64,000 nt of DNA from Symbioplanes lichenis (GCF_030709675.1 NZ_JAUZQD010000018.1:62001-126000); one strand, 5' to 3'; shown: positions 50,478 through 59,103, numbered from the stretch's first letter. Notes: generated by a model not told the origin, from the letters alone. Numbers and translations are program-made.

Positions 50478-51001
50478 ACGTGGTCGACGAAGTGGGTCTC
50501 GCCCACGCGGAAGGGCTTCGTGCCGATCAGCTCGAAGCCGTGCTTGGCGTAGAAGCGCGCCGCCCGCTCGTTGCGGTCGTTCACCCCGAGCCAGCAGTAG
50601 GCCGCCCCGGCCGCCCCGGCCGCGGTGAGCGTGGCCGCCATCAGCGTGGCCGCGACTCCCGACCCGTGACTGCCCGCCAGCACATAGAACTTGCTCAGCT
50701 CGATCAGCGGCACCTCGCCCGCCGCCCGGCCGAGGACGGCCACCAGCTCCGGGTCCCGCACCGGACCGCCGACCAGCATCGAATAGCCCACGGGCGAGTC
50801 GTCCTCCTCCGCCACCGTCAGCACCCGCAGCGGGTCGGCGAGATAGCCGGTGAAGGCTTCCACCGAGAGGTTCAGCGCGATGAACGCGTCGATGTCGCTC
50901 TGCGGCAGGCCGGGCGGCGTGGCCAGCCCGAAGGTCCGGGCGGCGAGATCGTGCAGGGGCTTGGCGTCGTCGGCGCCCGCCCGCCGGAGGGTGATCGGCA
51001 T
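50459..51001 (-). CDS. GNAT-family N-acetyltransferase
   Basis: The 180-aa enzyme opens MPITLRRAGADDAKPLHDLA and has the core ELSKFYVLAGSHGSGVAATL, where the acetyl-CoA loop is SHGSGVA, and the C-terminal NDRNERAARFYAKHGFELIG. This is the pattern of spermidine/peptide GNATs such as PaiA. Its targets are unknown. Confidence 0.88.
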   Translation of the reverse strand: MPITLRRAGADDAKPLHDLAARTFGLATPPGLPQSDIDAFIALNLSVEAFTGYLADPLRVLTVAEEDDSPVGYSMLVGGPVRDPELVAVLGRAAGEVPLIELSKFYVLAGSHGSGVAATLMAATLTAAGAAGAAYCWLGVNDRNERAARFYAKHGFELIGTKPFRVGETHFVDHVRGRTV

Positions 51002-51036
51002 GGACCGAGCCTAGGCGGTGCGGCCGAGCGACCCTC

Positions 51037-51483
51037 TCACGCCTTGTTCTTCAGTACGGTCAGAGCCACCTCGAACCGCTTGGACTTCTCGACCGGGTTG
51101 TCGCCGCACGTGTTGTAGGAGATCTCCGCCGTCAGCGGCACCTCGGTCGTCTTGCCGTAGTCCGCCGTCACCCGGAACGCCGTGCGCTGCGGCTTGTCCT
51201 TGGCGCCGAGCGTGTTCGCGGTGGCGAAGGACGAGTAGGTCGCCGTGTTCGCCGGGTAGTCGACGGTCACCTTGCGGCCGCTGAGCCACACCTTGGCGTC
51301 GCAAACCGGCTTCTGCGTGTCCCACCAGACGTCCACCCAGGTCGCCACGTGCGCCTTGACCGGCTTGACGTAGTCGAGGAACGGGTGCGGGCCCACCTTC
51401 GCCGCCGCGGCCGCGGGAGTGGCCGTCGCCACCGTCGCGATCGCCGCCGCCGCCGTCACCACCGTCGCCAGAGTCCTGCGCAT
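51037..51483 (-). CDS. Secreted protein of unknown function (148 aa)
   Basis: The precursor starts MRRTLATVVTAAAAIATVAT with a signal peptide likely cleaved after ATPAAAA (about residue 27). The mature part of about 120 residues is beta-rich (VATWVDVWWDTQKPVCDAKV, GRKVTVDYPANTATYSSFA, VPLTAEISYNTCGDNPVE) with two cysteines (about 61 and 126) that could pair, giving an Ig-like or calycin-like exported protein. GGAGGG is 7 nt before ATG 51483. I do not recognise the family. Confidence 0.75.
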   Translation of the reverse strand: MRRTLATVVTAAAAIATVATATPAAAAAKVGPHPFLDYVKPVKAHVATWVDVWWDTQKPVCDAKVWLSGRKVTVDYPANTATYSSFATANTLGAKDKPQRTAFRVTADYGKTTEVPLTAEISYNTCGDNPVEKSKRFEVALTVLKNKA

Positions 51484-51542
51484 GCCGTTTCCCTCCGCTT
51501 GCCGGGCCGGCCCCCGTGCGCGGCCCGTTTCAGCCGAGGTTA

Positions 51543-52028
51543 TTACAACTTTTGGTACATTATGTGCAGTCCGACAAGGCCGTGCGCCGCCGAGTCGAAT
51601 GCCTCCGGGATCGTGGTCATCACGGCGAAACCCAGGGACTTCCACAGCCGTACGGCCACTACGTTCGACTCCACGACGGCGTTGAACTGGATCCCGTGGT
51701 AGCCCTCGGCGCGCGCCCAGGCGATCAGGTGCTCGCCGAGCGCCCGACCCACTCCCCTGCCCTGAGCCGCCGGACTGACCATGAAGCTGCCCGTCGCGAT
51801 GTGCGACCCCGGGCCCGGCTTGTTCGGACCCATCTTGGCCGAGCCGAGGATCGTCCTCCCGTCGACGGCGACCACCGTGCGCCCCGGAGGCTGCTCCATC
51901 CAGATGGCCCGGGCCTCGTCGCTGCTCGCCCCGAGGGGGTAGACGTAGGTCTCGCGGGCCTGGACGATCTCGGACCAGAACGGGTAGATGGCGGGCCAGT
52001 CGTCCGCGGTCGCTTCCCTGATGTCCAT
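51543..52028 (-). CDS. GNAT-family N-acetyltransferase (phosphinothricin-type)
   Basis: The 161-aa protein has the acetyl-CoA motif VSPAAQGRGVGRALGEHLIA, followed by YHGIQFNAVVESNVVAVRLW and KSLGFAVMTTIPEAF. This order fits the Pat/YwnH-like branch that acetylates small amines. It is divergent from the TetR gene; the palindromic TetR operator starts 28 bp upstream of its ATG, so it may be under TetR control too. Confidence 0.88.
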   Translation of the reverse strand: MDIREATADDWPAIYPFWSEIVQARETYVYPLGASSDEARAIWMEQPPGRTVVAVDGRTILGSAKMGPNKPGPGSHIATGSFMVSPAAQGRGVGRALGEHLIAWARAEGYHGIQFNAVVESNVVAVRLWKSLGFAVMTTIPEAFDSAAHGLVGLHIMYQKL

Positions 52029-52047
52029 GCCGTGACTCTAACCACCC

Positions 52048-52077
52048 TTGCAGCTTAACGAACATGTTCGTTACGAT
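52048..52077 (+). promoter_or_regulatory. TetR operator O1 inside the tetR promoter
   Basis: TAACGAACATGTTCGTTA (52056-52073) is a perfect 18-bp palindrome. It fills the spacer between TTGCAG (52048) and TACGAT (52072), 18 nt apart. The GTG at 52085 follows the -10 by 7 nt, so tetR is probably leaderless and autorepressed. Confidence 0.75.
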
Positions 52078-52084
52078 CGTGTTC

Positions 52085-52759
52085 GTGAGCCCCCGACGCG
52101 AGCCTGTCAGCCGCCGCACCCGCCCCACGAAGGCTCCGCTCAGCCGGGAAGCCCTCGTTTCCGCGGCGATGCACGTCATGCGCACCGAGGGCCTGGAGCG
52201 CCTGACGATGCGCCGGCTGGCCGCCGAGCTCGACACGGGCCCGGCCGCCATCTATGTGTACGTGCGGAACGTCGCCGAGCTGCACGGCGCGATCCTCGAC
52301 GAGCTCCTGGTCAACCTCGAGCTGGAGATCGACGACCCCTGGGAGGCCACCCTGGTCGACCTGCTGTGCTCCTACACCGAGCTGCTGTTCGACCATCCGA
52401 GCCTGGCCCGCTCGGTGCTGACGCTGCGCCCGACCGGCCTCAACTACCTGCGGCTGACCGATACCCTCCTGGGCCTGCTGCACGCGGGCGGGGTGCCCGT
52501 GGCGAGGGCCGCCTGGGGCGTCGACCTGCTCCTGCAGCACGCCACGGCGACGGCGGCCGAGCAGGGCACCCGCAGCGAGTCGGCCGACGCCGGGCGGGAG
52601 GACGAGACGCTGCAGGCAGTTCTGCGCGAGGCGCCCGCCGCCGGCTATCCGAACATCGCCCGGGCGCGGGACGACCTGTTCTCCGGCACCGGGCAGCAGC
52701 GTCTGGCATGGGCCTTCCATGCCCTGATCGCCGGCATCCGCACCGTCCCGACTCCTTGA
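52085..52759 (+). CDS. TetR-family repressor
   Basis: The 224-aa protein has an N-terminal TetR HTH (about 20-70; SREALVSAAMHVMRTEGLER, LTMRRLAAELDTGPAAIYVY) and an all-helical ligand-binding domain of the TetR_C type. A longer frame from 52064 would read through the operator and is rejected. Perfectly matching half-sites lie in its own promoter and before the FAD monooxygenase gene, indicating it represses both. Confidence 0.92.
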   Translation: MSPRREPVSRRTRPTKAPLSREALVSAAMHVMRTEGLERLTMRRLAAELDTGPAAIYVYVRNVAELHGAILDELLVNLELEIDDPWEATLVDLLCSYTELLFDHPSLARSVLTLRPTGLNYLRLTDTLLGLLHAGGVPVARAAWGVDLLLQHATATAAEQGTRSESADAGREDETLQAVLREAPAAGYPNIARARDDLFSGTGQQRLAWAFHALIAGIRTVPTP

Positions 52760-52764
52760 GACTC

Positions 52765-52784
52765 CCCCGCTCCGGCGGGGTTTT
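52765..52784 (+). terminator. Intrinsic terminator after tetR
   Basis: CCCCGC, loop TCCG, GCGGGG, then TTTT. Confidence 0.85.
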
Positions 52785-52798
52785 CGCTTGCCCTTCCA

Positions 52799-52824
52799 GA
52801 ACATGTTCGTCACGAACACGTTCG
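52799..52824. promoter_or_regulatory. TetR operator O2 before the FAD monooxygenase
   Basis: GAACATGTTC (perfect palindrome) is followed at once by a second near-palindrome CGAACACGTTCG. Both repeat the core of O1, about 20-45 bp before the ATG. Confidence 0.7.
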
Positions 52825-52842
52825 CTACGACAGGAGAACCTC

Positions 52843-53967
52843 ATGACCACTCCGATCGCCATCGTCGGCGCCGGGCTCGGCGGCCTCGCGCTCGCCCGGG
52901 TCCTGCACATCCACGGCATCGCCGCGACCGTCTACGAGCTGGACGCCTCGCCCGAGGCCCGCACCCAGGGCGGCATGCTCGACATCCACGACTACAACGG
53001 CCAGGTCGCCCTCCGGGCCGCCGGCCTCCACGAGGAGTTCCGGCGCATCGTCCACCCCGGCGGCGAGGCGATGCGCGTCCTCGACAAGCACGGCACGGTG
53101 CACGCGGACGAGGCCGACGAGGGTGACCGCGGCCGGCCCGAAGTCGACCGGGGCGACCTGCGGCGGATGCTGCTCGGCTCGCTTCCGGCGGGCACGGTCC
53201 ACTGGGGCAGCAAGGTCGCCGGGGTGCGGGCGCTCGGCGGCGGGCGGCACGAGCTGAGCTTCGCCGACGGCAGCACCACGGGGACAGAGCTGCTGGTGGG
53301 GGCGGACGGCGCCTGGTCGCGCATCCGGCCGCTGCTGTCCGGCGCCCGGCCCGCGTACGCCGGCATGTCCTTCGTCGAGGCCTACCTGCACGACGCCGAC
53401 ACCCGGCACCCGGGTCCCGCGCGCACGGTCGGCGGGGGCATGCTCTTCGCCCTCGGGCCCGGCAACGGCTTCCTCGCGCACCGGGAGACCGACGGCAGCC
53501 TGCACATCTACATCGCCGTCACCAAGCCGGCCGAGTGGATCGACACCCCGGACCTCGAGCCGGCGCTGCTCGCGGAATTCCACGACTGGGCGCCCGAGTT
53601 CCGGGCGCTCATCACGGAGGCCGACGGGCCGCTCGTGCCGCGGACCATCAACGCGCTGCCGATCGAGCACCGCTGGGAGCGCGTACCGGGGGTCACCCTG
53701 CTCGGCGACGCCGCCCACCTGATGTCGCCCTTCGCCGGGGAGGGCGCCAACCTGGCGATGCTCGACGGCGCCGAGCTCGGACAGGCCGTCGCCGCGCACC
53801 CGGGCGACATCGAGGCCGCCCTCACCGCGTACGAGCAGAAGCTCTTTCCCCGCAGCGCCGCGGCGGCCGCGGAAGCCGCCCGCAACCTGGAGCTGTGCTT
53901 CGACGAGCGGGCGCCGCACAGCCTGCTCGACCAGTTCCGGGTCTACGACCTCACCGGGCAGGAGTGA
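52843..53967 (+). CDS. TetX-like FAD-dependent monooxygenase
   Basis: The 374-aa class A flavin monooxygenase has IAIVGAGLGGLALARVL (dinucleotide fold), the LVGADGAWSRIR motif and the GDAAHLMSPFAGEGANLAML motif that holds FAD. Length and motif spacing resemble TetX and related enzymes that hydroxylate tetracyclines or other aromatic compounds. Control by an adjacent TetR with matching operators supports a drug- or aromatic-inactivating role, though the substrate is not known. CAGGAG lies 6 nt before ATG. The end overlaps the convergent Lrp gene by 17 bp. Confidence 0.9.
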   Translation: MTTPIAIVGAGLGGLALARVLHIHGIAATVYELDASPEARTQGGMLDIHDYNGQVALRAAGLHEEFRRIVHPGGEAMRVLDKHGTVHADEADEGDRGRPEVDRGDLRRMLLGSLPAGTVHWGSKVAGVRALGGGRHELSFADGSTTGTELLVGADGAWSRIRPLLSGARPAYAGMSFVEAYLHDADTRHPGPARTVGGGMLFALGPGNGFLAHRETDGSLHIYIAVTKPAEWIDTPDLEPALLAEFHDWAPEFRALITEADGPLVPRTINALPIEHRWERVPGVTLLGDAAHLMSPFAGEGANLAMLDGAELGQAVAAHPGDIEAALTAYEQKLFPRSAAAAAEAARNLELCFDERAPHSLLDQFRVYDLTGQE

Positions 53968-54415
53968 TGCGGGTGTTGCGCAGGTGCTCGTAGACCACGG
54001 ACGTGCGGACGTCCGCCACGTGCGCGTGCTCGGTCAGCTTGTCGATGACGAAGGCGTACAGGCTGTCGTTGTCGGGCACCGCCACGTGGATCAGGAAGTC
54101 CTCGCTGCCACTGGTCACGAAGACGCCGAGGGTGTCCGGCAGGCCGGCGGCCCAGGTGCGGAAGGCCTCGATGTTGCGGCGCGACGGCGGGCGGATGCGG
54201 ACCGCGATGAGCGCCTGGACCGGGCGGCCGATCGCGGCGAGGTCGAGCTCCAGGCTGGCGCCGCGGATGACGCCGCGGTCGCGCAGGGCCCGGGTGCGGT
54301 CGAGCGCCGTCGTCGGCGAGATGCCCACGGCGGCGGCGACGTCGCGGTTGGTGCGCCGTGCATCCACCTGCAACTCGCGCAGCAGCGCCGTATCAAGTTC
54401 GTCCAGGTCAGCCAT
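53951..54415 (-). CDS. Lrp/AsnC-family transcriptional regulator
   Basis: The 154-aa regulator has an AsnC HTH (ELDTALLRELQVDARRTNRD, GISPTTALDRTRALRDRGVI) and a RAM ligand domain (ALIAVRIRPPSRRNIEAFRT, FVTSGSEDFLIHVAVPDNDS). It is divergent from the DUF2000 gene (about 70 bp), the usual layout in which Lrp controls its neighbour in response to an amino acid. Confidence 0.92.
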   Translation of the reverse strand: MADLDELDTALLRELQVDARRTNRDVAAAVGISPTTALDRTRALRDRGVIRGASLELDLAAIGRPVQALIAVRIRPPSRRNIEAFRTWAAGLPDTLGVFVTSGSEDFLIHVAVPDNDSLYAFVIDKLTEHAHVADVRTSVVYEHLRNTRITPAR

Positions 54416-54486
54416 TCGCCGACTCTAGCCGAATTAAGTACGGATTCCTTGCCGTGTAGCCGTCACAATGCCTACCGTTTTTCGTC

Positions 54487-54948
54487 ATGGACGTAGGTTT
54501 CACTCCCGACGAGATCCGCACCGACGAGCCCACCCGGTCCGCCCGCCTCAAGTGGGTCGTCGTGGTCGACGAGGCCCTGCCGCCCGGCCGGGCCGCCAAC
54601 GCCGCCATCTGCGTCGCCGCCGCCACCGCCACGTCGGTCACCGGGCTGATCGGGCCGGAGGCCAAGGACGCGGACGGCGCCGTGCACCCGGGGCTGCCGT
54701 GGGCCGGCTGCACGGTGCTGGGCGCCCCGGCCGCGCGGCTCGGGGAGATCCGGGCGAAGGCGGCGGCCACGCTCGGCGTCTTCGTGGCCGACATGCCGGT
54801 CAACGCCCAGGCGACCCGGGTCTACGACGAATATCTGCGGCAGGTGACGGAGGCGGCGGGCGCGGATCTCGCGTACCACGCGGTCAGCCTGGTCGGGCCG
54901 CGCAACCGGATCGACAAGCTGGTGCACCGGCTGGCCCTGCTGGGCTGA
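54487..54948 (+). CDS. DUF2000 family protein
   Basis: The 153-aa protein contains the DUF2000 features: KWVVVVDEALPPGRAANAAI, VTGLIGPEAKDADGAVHPGL and VFVADMPVNAQATRVYDEYL. The fold is like peptidyl-tRNA hydrolase 2, but activity is unproven. It stands next to a divergent Lrp regulator, suggesting a link to amino-acid metabolism. Confidence 0.88.
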   Translation: MDVGFTPDEIRTDEPTRSARLKWVVVVDEALPPGRAANAAICVAAATATSVTGLIGPEAKDADGAVHPGLPWAGCTVLGAPAARLGEIRAKAAATLGVFVADMPVNAQATRVYDEYLRQVTEAAGADLAYHAVSLVGPRNRIDKLVHRLALLG

Positions 54949-55019
54949 TTTATTCGTTCAAATCACCTGCAACCCTCCGAAGGGCGACACTGACGGTGTC
55001 GCGACCGGAAGGGGACGGG

Positions 55020-55352
55020 ATGTCGCTCAGTGCGGCCCACGCTGCGGCGTTCCGGCGGGAGGCGCCCGCCGAGGGGCGGGTCTTCACGATCCGCGACTCC
55101 GGCGGTTACCCCGCCCCGGGCGGCGCGCTGCCCTTCTGGTCCAAGCGGAGCCGGGCCGAGCGGGTCGTCGGCGCCGTGGACGCGTACCACGGCTTCGAGA
55201 TCGTCGACATCCCGCTCGGGGACTGGCTGGACAGCTGGCTGCCCGGGTTGCGGCGCGACGACCTCCTCGTCGGCGTCAACTGGGCCGGGGCCCGGGCCAC
55301 CGGCTTCGACCTCACCCCGGCCCGCGTGGCCGGCTGGTTCACCGCGCTATGA
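55020..55352 (+). CDS. DUF2750 family protein
   Basis: The 110-aa protein contains AFRREAPAEGRVFTIRDSGG, PFWSKRSRAERVVGAVDAYH and GLRRDDLLVGVNWAG, the pattern of DUF2750 (small cytosolic protein, function unknown). ATG 55020 has GGAAGGGGA upstream. A gap of about 140 bp follows before the tad operon, in which I see no gene or clear promoter. Confidence 0.8.
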   Translation: MSLSAAHAAAFRREAPAEGRVFTIRDSGGYPAPGGALPFWSKRSRAERVVGAVDAYHGFEIVDIPLGDWLDSWLPGLRRDDLLVGVNWAGARATGFDLTPARVAGWFTAL

Positions 55353-55493
55353 CCCCGCGCACCGAGCGGCAACTTATCCGCAGCCCGATGATGACCCCCA
55401 ACGCTTCAGAGACTCCCGCCGGGACCGATACACATTGCGACAGGCTGACCATGCCGGCGCAAGTGCTCGCGGCACCCCAGAAGGAGACACCCG

Positions 55494-55709
55494 ATGCTCA
55501 TCACCCTGCTGCGCGAGATGGCGCGTCGTCTGCCCCTGCTGGGCAACGACGACGAGGGTGCGACCGCGGTGGAGTACGCGCTGCTGGTCGGGCTCATCGC
55601 CGTCATCATCATCTCGAGCGTGACCCTGCTCGGCGGCAACATCGACGCGATGTTCGACGACGTGGCGAACCAGCTCGGCGGGGGCACGGACGACACCACG
55701 ACGCCGTAA
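55494..55709 (+). CDS. flp: Flp/Fap-type type IVb pilin
   Basis: The 71-aa prepilin has a short charged leader, the peptidase site DDEGATAVEYALLVGLIAVI (cut after Gly, Glu at +5) and one hydrophobic helix, then a short Gly/Thr/Asp tail. It forms the Tad/Flp pilus fibre. AAGGAG is 7 nt before ATG 55494. It opens the tad operon; the cognate prepilin peptidase is not encoded in the window. Confidence 0.95.
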   Translation: MLITLLREMARRLPLLGNDDEGATAVEYALLVGLIAVIIISSVTLLGGNIDAMFDDVANQLGGGTDDTTTP

Positions 55710-56110
55710 CGAGGGCCGATCAGGGGGCAGCAGCCGTCGAGATGGCGATCGTCCTGCCGCTGCTGCTCCTGATCGTCTTCGGCATCATCGAGTTCGGCAT
55801 CGGCTTCAACCGCCAGCTCAAGGTGACCGAGGCCGCCCACGAGGGCGCCCGGGTCGCCGCGCTGGGCGGGTCCGCGGAGGCGGTGCGGGACAAGGTCCGG
55901 CAAGTGCTGGGCGAGATGTCGGACGCGGAACTCGATGTCCCGCCGCCGACCCTGTGCGATGCCGACGCCGCGGGCGGCGACGCAGTCGTCGATGTCTCGC
56001 TCTACTACTGGTCGCCGACCGGCCTGGGCGCGCTGATGGCCCGCTTCGGCAGTCGCGACATCACAAGCTTTGAGATCCGGGCCACGGGCGTGATGTCATG
56101 CGTCGGCTGA
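55709..56110 (+). CDS. TadE-like pseudopilin, apparent ACG start
   Basis: The frame encodes a TadE-type protein with the pilin-like DQGAAAVEMAIVLPLLLLIV, one TM helix and an extracytoplasmic domain with cysteine. No ATG, GTG or TTG occurs in this frame upstream of the conserved segment close to the pilin gene. The pilin stop reads TAACG, so an ATG overlapping the stop (TAATG) appears replaced by ACG at 55709, giving T-RADQGAAAVEM. ATG 55742 would start inside the membrane helix and lose the cleavage site. A non-canonical start, a T-to-C mutation or a sequence error is possible. Confidence 0.75.
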   Translation, partial: TRADQGAAAVEMAIVLPLLLLIVFGIIEFGIGFNRQLKVTEAAHEGARVAALGGSAEAVRDKVRQVLGEMSDAELDVPPPTLCDADAAGGDAVVDVSLYYWSPTGLGALMARFGSRDITSFEIRATGVMSCVG

Positions 56111-57183
56111 GCTCCGGAGGAAACGACGAAGGCGCCGTCGCGGTCCTCGTCGCCGTGTTGCTGACCGGCGGCGTCCTGCTCGGCTCGGCCGCGCTGGTCA
56201 TCGACGTCGGCGGCCTCTACGCCAAGCGTGAGCAGCTGCAGGCCGGGGCGGACGCCGCCTCCTGGGCCATCGCCGAGGCGTGCATCGAGGCACCGGACAC
56301 TTGCTCGAACCAGGTCCAGCAGCCGCGCGCCGACGAGCTCATGGCCCGGCAGGTCTATGGGCCGGGCGAGGGCAACAATCTGAGCGCCGCCGCGGCCACC
56401 CAGGTGTGCGTCGACGGCATCGACTGCGCGGCCTGGAACACCAACGTCGAGTGCCCGTCCCAGCGGTTGTCCTTCGGCGACTACGTCGAGGTCCGCGCGT
56501 ACTACCAGGACGGCGACGACCTCGTCATGCCCGCACCCTTCGCCGGGCTGTTCGGCCACGAGAAGAAGGGCTCGAAGGTCGGCGCCTGCTCCCGTGTCTC
56601 GTGGGCGCCCCCGCAGAGCATGACCGTCACCGCCCTCGGCCTCTCGGCCGGCTGCTTCGACGGCGTCACCTACTACCGCGCCGACCGGCCGGAAGAGCCG
56701 ACCGGCTTGGTGCCGCTGCAGTCGCTGCCCGATCCGGACCCGGCGGGCTACGTCACGGCCTCGCCGGACGGCGCGTGCCAGTGGAAGGTGCTCGGCGGCG
56801 ACTCCGGCACCGGCGACTGCGTGGCCACCTATCAGCCGCGGCAGCAGGCGGCCACCGATGACGACATCGCCTGGCGGACGGCCTGCTCCCAGGCTGTCAC
56901 CGACGCGTCGGCCGCCGGCGCACCGCTGCTGCTGCCGGTCTTCGACACCAGCGGGCCCATCGACGACGGCGGCGAGATCTACAGCGCCGCGGCGGGCGAC
57001 GAGGTCACCGTCATCGGGTTCGCCGCGTTCCGGCCGACCGGCAGCCCGGCCGGCTGCGACGGCGCCACCTGCGCGACGGTGACCGGCTATTTCACGAAGG
57101 TGCTCGCGCCGCGGTCGCGGCCCCGGTTCACCGATGACGTGCCCCGGGACTTCGGCGTGACGGTGATCGGACGTACGGGATGA
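56098..57183 (+). CDS. TadG-like pilus assembly/pseudopilin protein
   Basis: The 361-aa protein starts MRRLSSGGNDEGAVAVLVAV with a pilin-like segment and one TM helix, then IDVGGLYAKREQLQAGADAA, as in TadE/TadG-like proteins, followed by an extracytoplasmic domain with about a dozen cysteines, likely disulfide bonded. It overlaps the TadE gene by 13 bp. It probably anchors or initiates the pilus at the cell surface. Confidence 0.85.
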   Translation: MRRLSSGGNDEGAVAVLVAVLLTGGVLLGSAALVIDVGGLYAKREQLQAGADAASWAIAEACIEAPDTCSNQVQQPRADELMARQVYGPGEGNNLSAAAATQVCVDGIDCAAWNTNVECPSQRLSFGDYVEVRAYYQDGDDLVMPAPFAGLFGHEKKGSKVGACSRVSWAPPQSMTVTALGLSAGCFDGVTYYRADRPEEPTGLVPLQSLPDPDPAGYVTASPDGACQWKVLGGDSGTGDCVATYQPRQQAATDDDIAWRTACSQAVTDASAAGAPLLLPVFDTSGPIDDGGEIYSAAAGDEVTVIGFAAFRPTGSPAGCDGATCATVTGYFTKVLAPRSRPRFTDDVPRDFGVTVIGRTG

Positions 57184-57193
57184 CGGGGGAATC

Positions 57194-57931
57194 ATGCGAC
57201 GCCGGATTCTGATCGCGCTGGCCGCGCTGGTCCTCGCGGGGCTCAGCGGCGTGTCCGTGGCGCTCTACGCGCGCGGGGTCGACCAGCGGGCGGTGGACGG
57301 GCGGCAGGCGGTGTCCGTGCTGCTGGCCAAGCAACGCATCCCCGCGGGCACGACCGGGGCCGACATCCGCGCCAAGGGGCTGGCCCGGGAGGTGGTGATG
57401 CCGGTGGAGACCGTGCCGGAAGGGGCGCTCAAGACCCTGAGCACGAGCCTCGACGACTTGCGGCTGTCGTCCGATCTCGCCCCGGACCAGCTGATCCTGC
57501 GGGGACAATTCGCCGCCCGGGAAGCCGCGACCGTGGGCGTCCCGAAGGGTCAGCTGGGCGTGAGCATCGAGGTGACCATGGCGCCCGGCGTCGCGGAGAA
57601 GGTGGCCGCCGGGGACAGGGTCACGGTGTTCGTCACGTACCCGCGCGGTGTGCAGCCCGGATCGCAGAAGACGCGGGTGCTGCTGCCGGCCGCCACGGTC
57701 ATCAGCATCACCACGGGACAGCCCAGTGACGTACGGCCGGCGCCCACCTCCACGCGGGCGAGTGCGACGACCCGGTCGTACCCGGCGACTCTGGCCGTCG
57801 GACAGGCGGACGCGACGCGGCTCGTGCACGCGGCGCAGACCGGCGAGGTCTACCTGGGTCTGCTGGGCGAGGGCACCCAGGTCACCCCGTCGACGGCAGT
57901 GGACCTGGACAGCCTGTGGGGGAAGCCGTGA
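57194..57931 (+). CDS. cpaB: CpaB/RcpC-like pilus assembly protein
   Basis: The 245-aa protein has an N-terminal TM helix (RRRILIALAALVLAGLSGVS), an SAF-like domain (VLLAKQRIPAGTTGADIRAK, SDLAPDQLILRGQFA) and a C-terminal RcpC domain (GVSIEVTMAPGVAEKVAAGD, VTVFVTYPRG). In Gram-negatives CpaB sits near the secretin; here, without an outer membrane, it may bind the wall or stabilise the basal body. It overlaps cpaE by 4 bp. Confidence 0.88.
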   Translation: MRRRILIALAALVLAGLSGVSVALYARGVDQRAVDGRQAVSVLLAKQRIPAGTTGADIRAKGLAREVVMPVETVPEGALKTLSTSLDDLRLSSDLAPDQLILRGQFAAREAATVGVPKGQLGVSIEVTMAPGVAEKVAAGDRVTVFVTYPRGVQPGSQKTRVLLPAATVISITTGQPSDVRPAPTSTRASATTRSYPATLAVGQADATRLVHAAQTGEVYLGLLGEGTQVTPSTAVDLDSLWGKP

Positions 57932-59103
57932 CCTTCTACGTCTACGTGGAGCCGGATCCGGAGCGGCGGCGGACGTTCGGCGCCCGGTACGGCGAGTACG
58001 GCTTCGACGTCGTCGACGAGCTCGCCGACCTGGACACGCACCTGCCGCGCAATCCCGAGACGCTGCTGGTGATGCTCGGGGCCACGGTCGACCTGGACGC
58101 GGCGCTGGCCTTCACGGCGTACCAAAGGGTGCAGCGTCCTTTGATCGGTGTTCTTCTGCTGCGCGAGACGCTGGACCCGGAGGTGCTGGCCGCGGCCATG
58201 CGGGCCGGGGTCCGCGAGGTGGTCGAGGAGACCGACATCGAGGGCATCCGGCTGGCCGCGGCCCGCTCGATCGACCTCTCGAAGGCGCTGAGCGCGACCA
58301 TGCGGACGGCCGGGGACTCCGGGGCGCAGGCCAAGGTCATCACGGTCTTCGCGGGCAAGGGCGGCTGCGGCAAGAGCGTCGTGGCCACCAACCTCGCCGC
58401 CGCCCTGGCCGCCGGGGGTGCCCGCCGGGTGCTGCTCGTGGATCTCGCGTTGCAGTTCGGCGACGTCGCGATCATGCTGCAACTGCCGCCGGAGCGCAGC
58501 GTGTCGGACATGATCGCGATGACCGGCAAGGTGGACGAGGCCGGGCTGCGATCGGTGATCACGCCCTACCGGCCCGGCCTCGACGCGCTGCTCGCGCCGG
58601 CCAGCCCGGCCGAGGGCGAGCACGTGAGCCGCGAGCTGGTCACCGAGATGCTCGAGGTCGCCCGGACCATGTACGACTTCATCGTCCTGGACACCCCGCC
58701 GGCGGTCACCGATCAGGTGCTGTCCGCGCTGGACCTCACGGACTGGTTCGTGCCCATCGTGACGCCGGACCTGCCGACGCTGAAGAGCGTGCGGCTGACC
58801 GTCGAGATGTTCGACCTGCTGGAGTACCCGCGGGACAAGCGGCTGGTGGTCTTCAACCGCGCCAACACCGAGGTCGGGCTGTCGGTCGAGGACGTCGAGG
58901 AGGCGGTGGGCGCGCACTTGTCGGTGCACGTGCCGTCGTCGCGGGACGTACCGGTGTCGGTCAACCGGGGCGTGCCGCTGGTGCTGCAGGATCCGACGCA
59001 CCCGGTGAGCCTCGCGATGCGCCGGCTCGCCGACCGCTGCGCCGGGGTGGTGCGGGAGCCGGAGAGCAAGCGGCGGCTGCTCGCCTTCGGACGGCGCCGG
59101 TGA
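57928..59103 (+). CDS. cpaE: TadZ/CpaE-like localisation ATPase
   Basis: The 391-aa protein has an N-terminal receiver-like atypical domain (about 1-115) and a MinD/ParA ATPase (about 135-390) with deviant Walker A VFAGKGGCGKSVVATNLAAA and LLVDLALQFGDVAIMLQLPP and IVLDTPPA. TadZ directs Tad pilus assembly to its site in the cell. GTG 57928 gives a GTGA overlap with cpaB; GTG 57916 is in frame. The stop overlaps tadA by 4 bp. Confidence 0.92.
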   Translation: MTFYVYVEPDPERRRTFGARYGEYGFDVVDELADLDTHLPRNPETLLVMLGATVDLDAALAFTAYQRVQRPLIGVLLLRETLDPEVLAAAMRAGVREVVEETDIEGIRLAAARSIDLSKALSATMRTAGDSGAQAKVITVFAGKGGCGKSVVATNLAAALAAGGARRVLLVDLALQFGDVAIMLQLPPERSVSDMIAMTGKVDEAGLRSVITPYRPGLDALLAPASPAEGEHVSRELVTEMLEVARTMYDFIVLDTPPAVTDQVLSALDLTDWFVPIVTPDLPTLKSVRLTVEMFDLLEYPRDKRLVVFNRANTEVGLSVEDVEEAVGAHLSVHVPSSRDVPVSVNRGVPLVLQDPTHPVSLAMRRLADRCAGVVREPESKRRLLAFGRRR

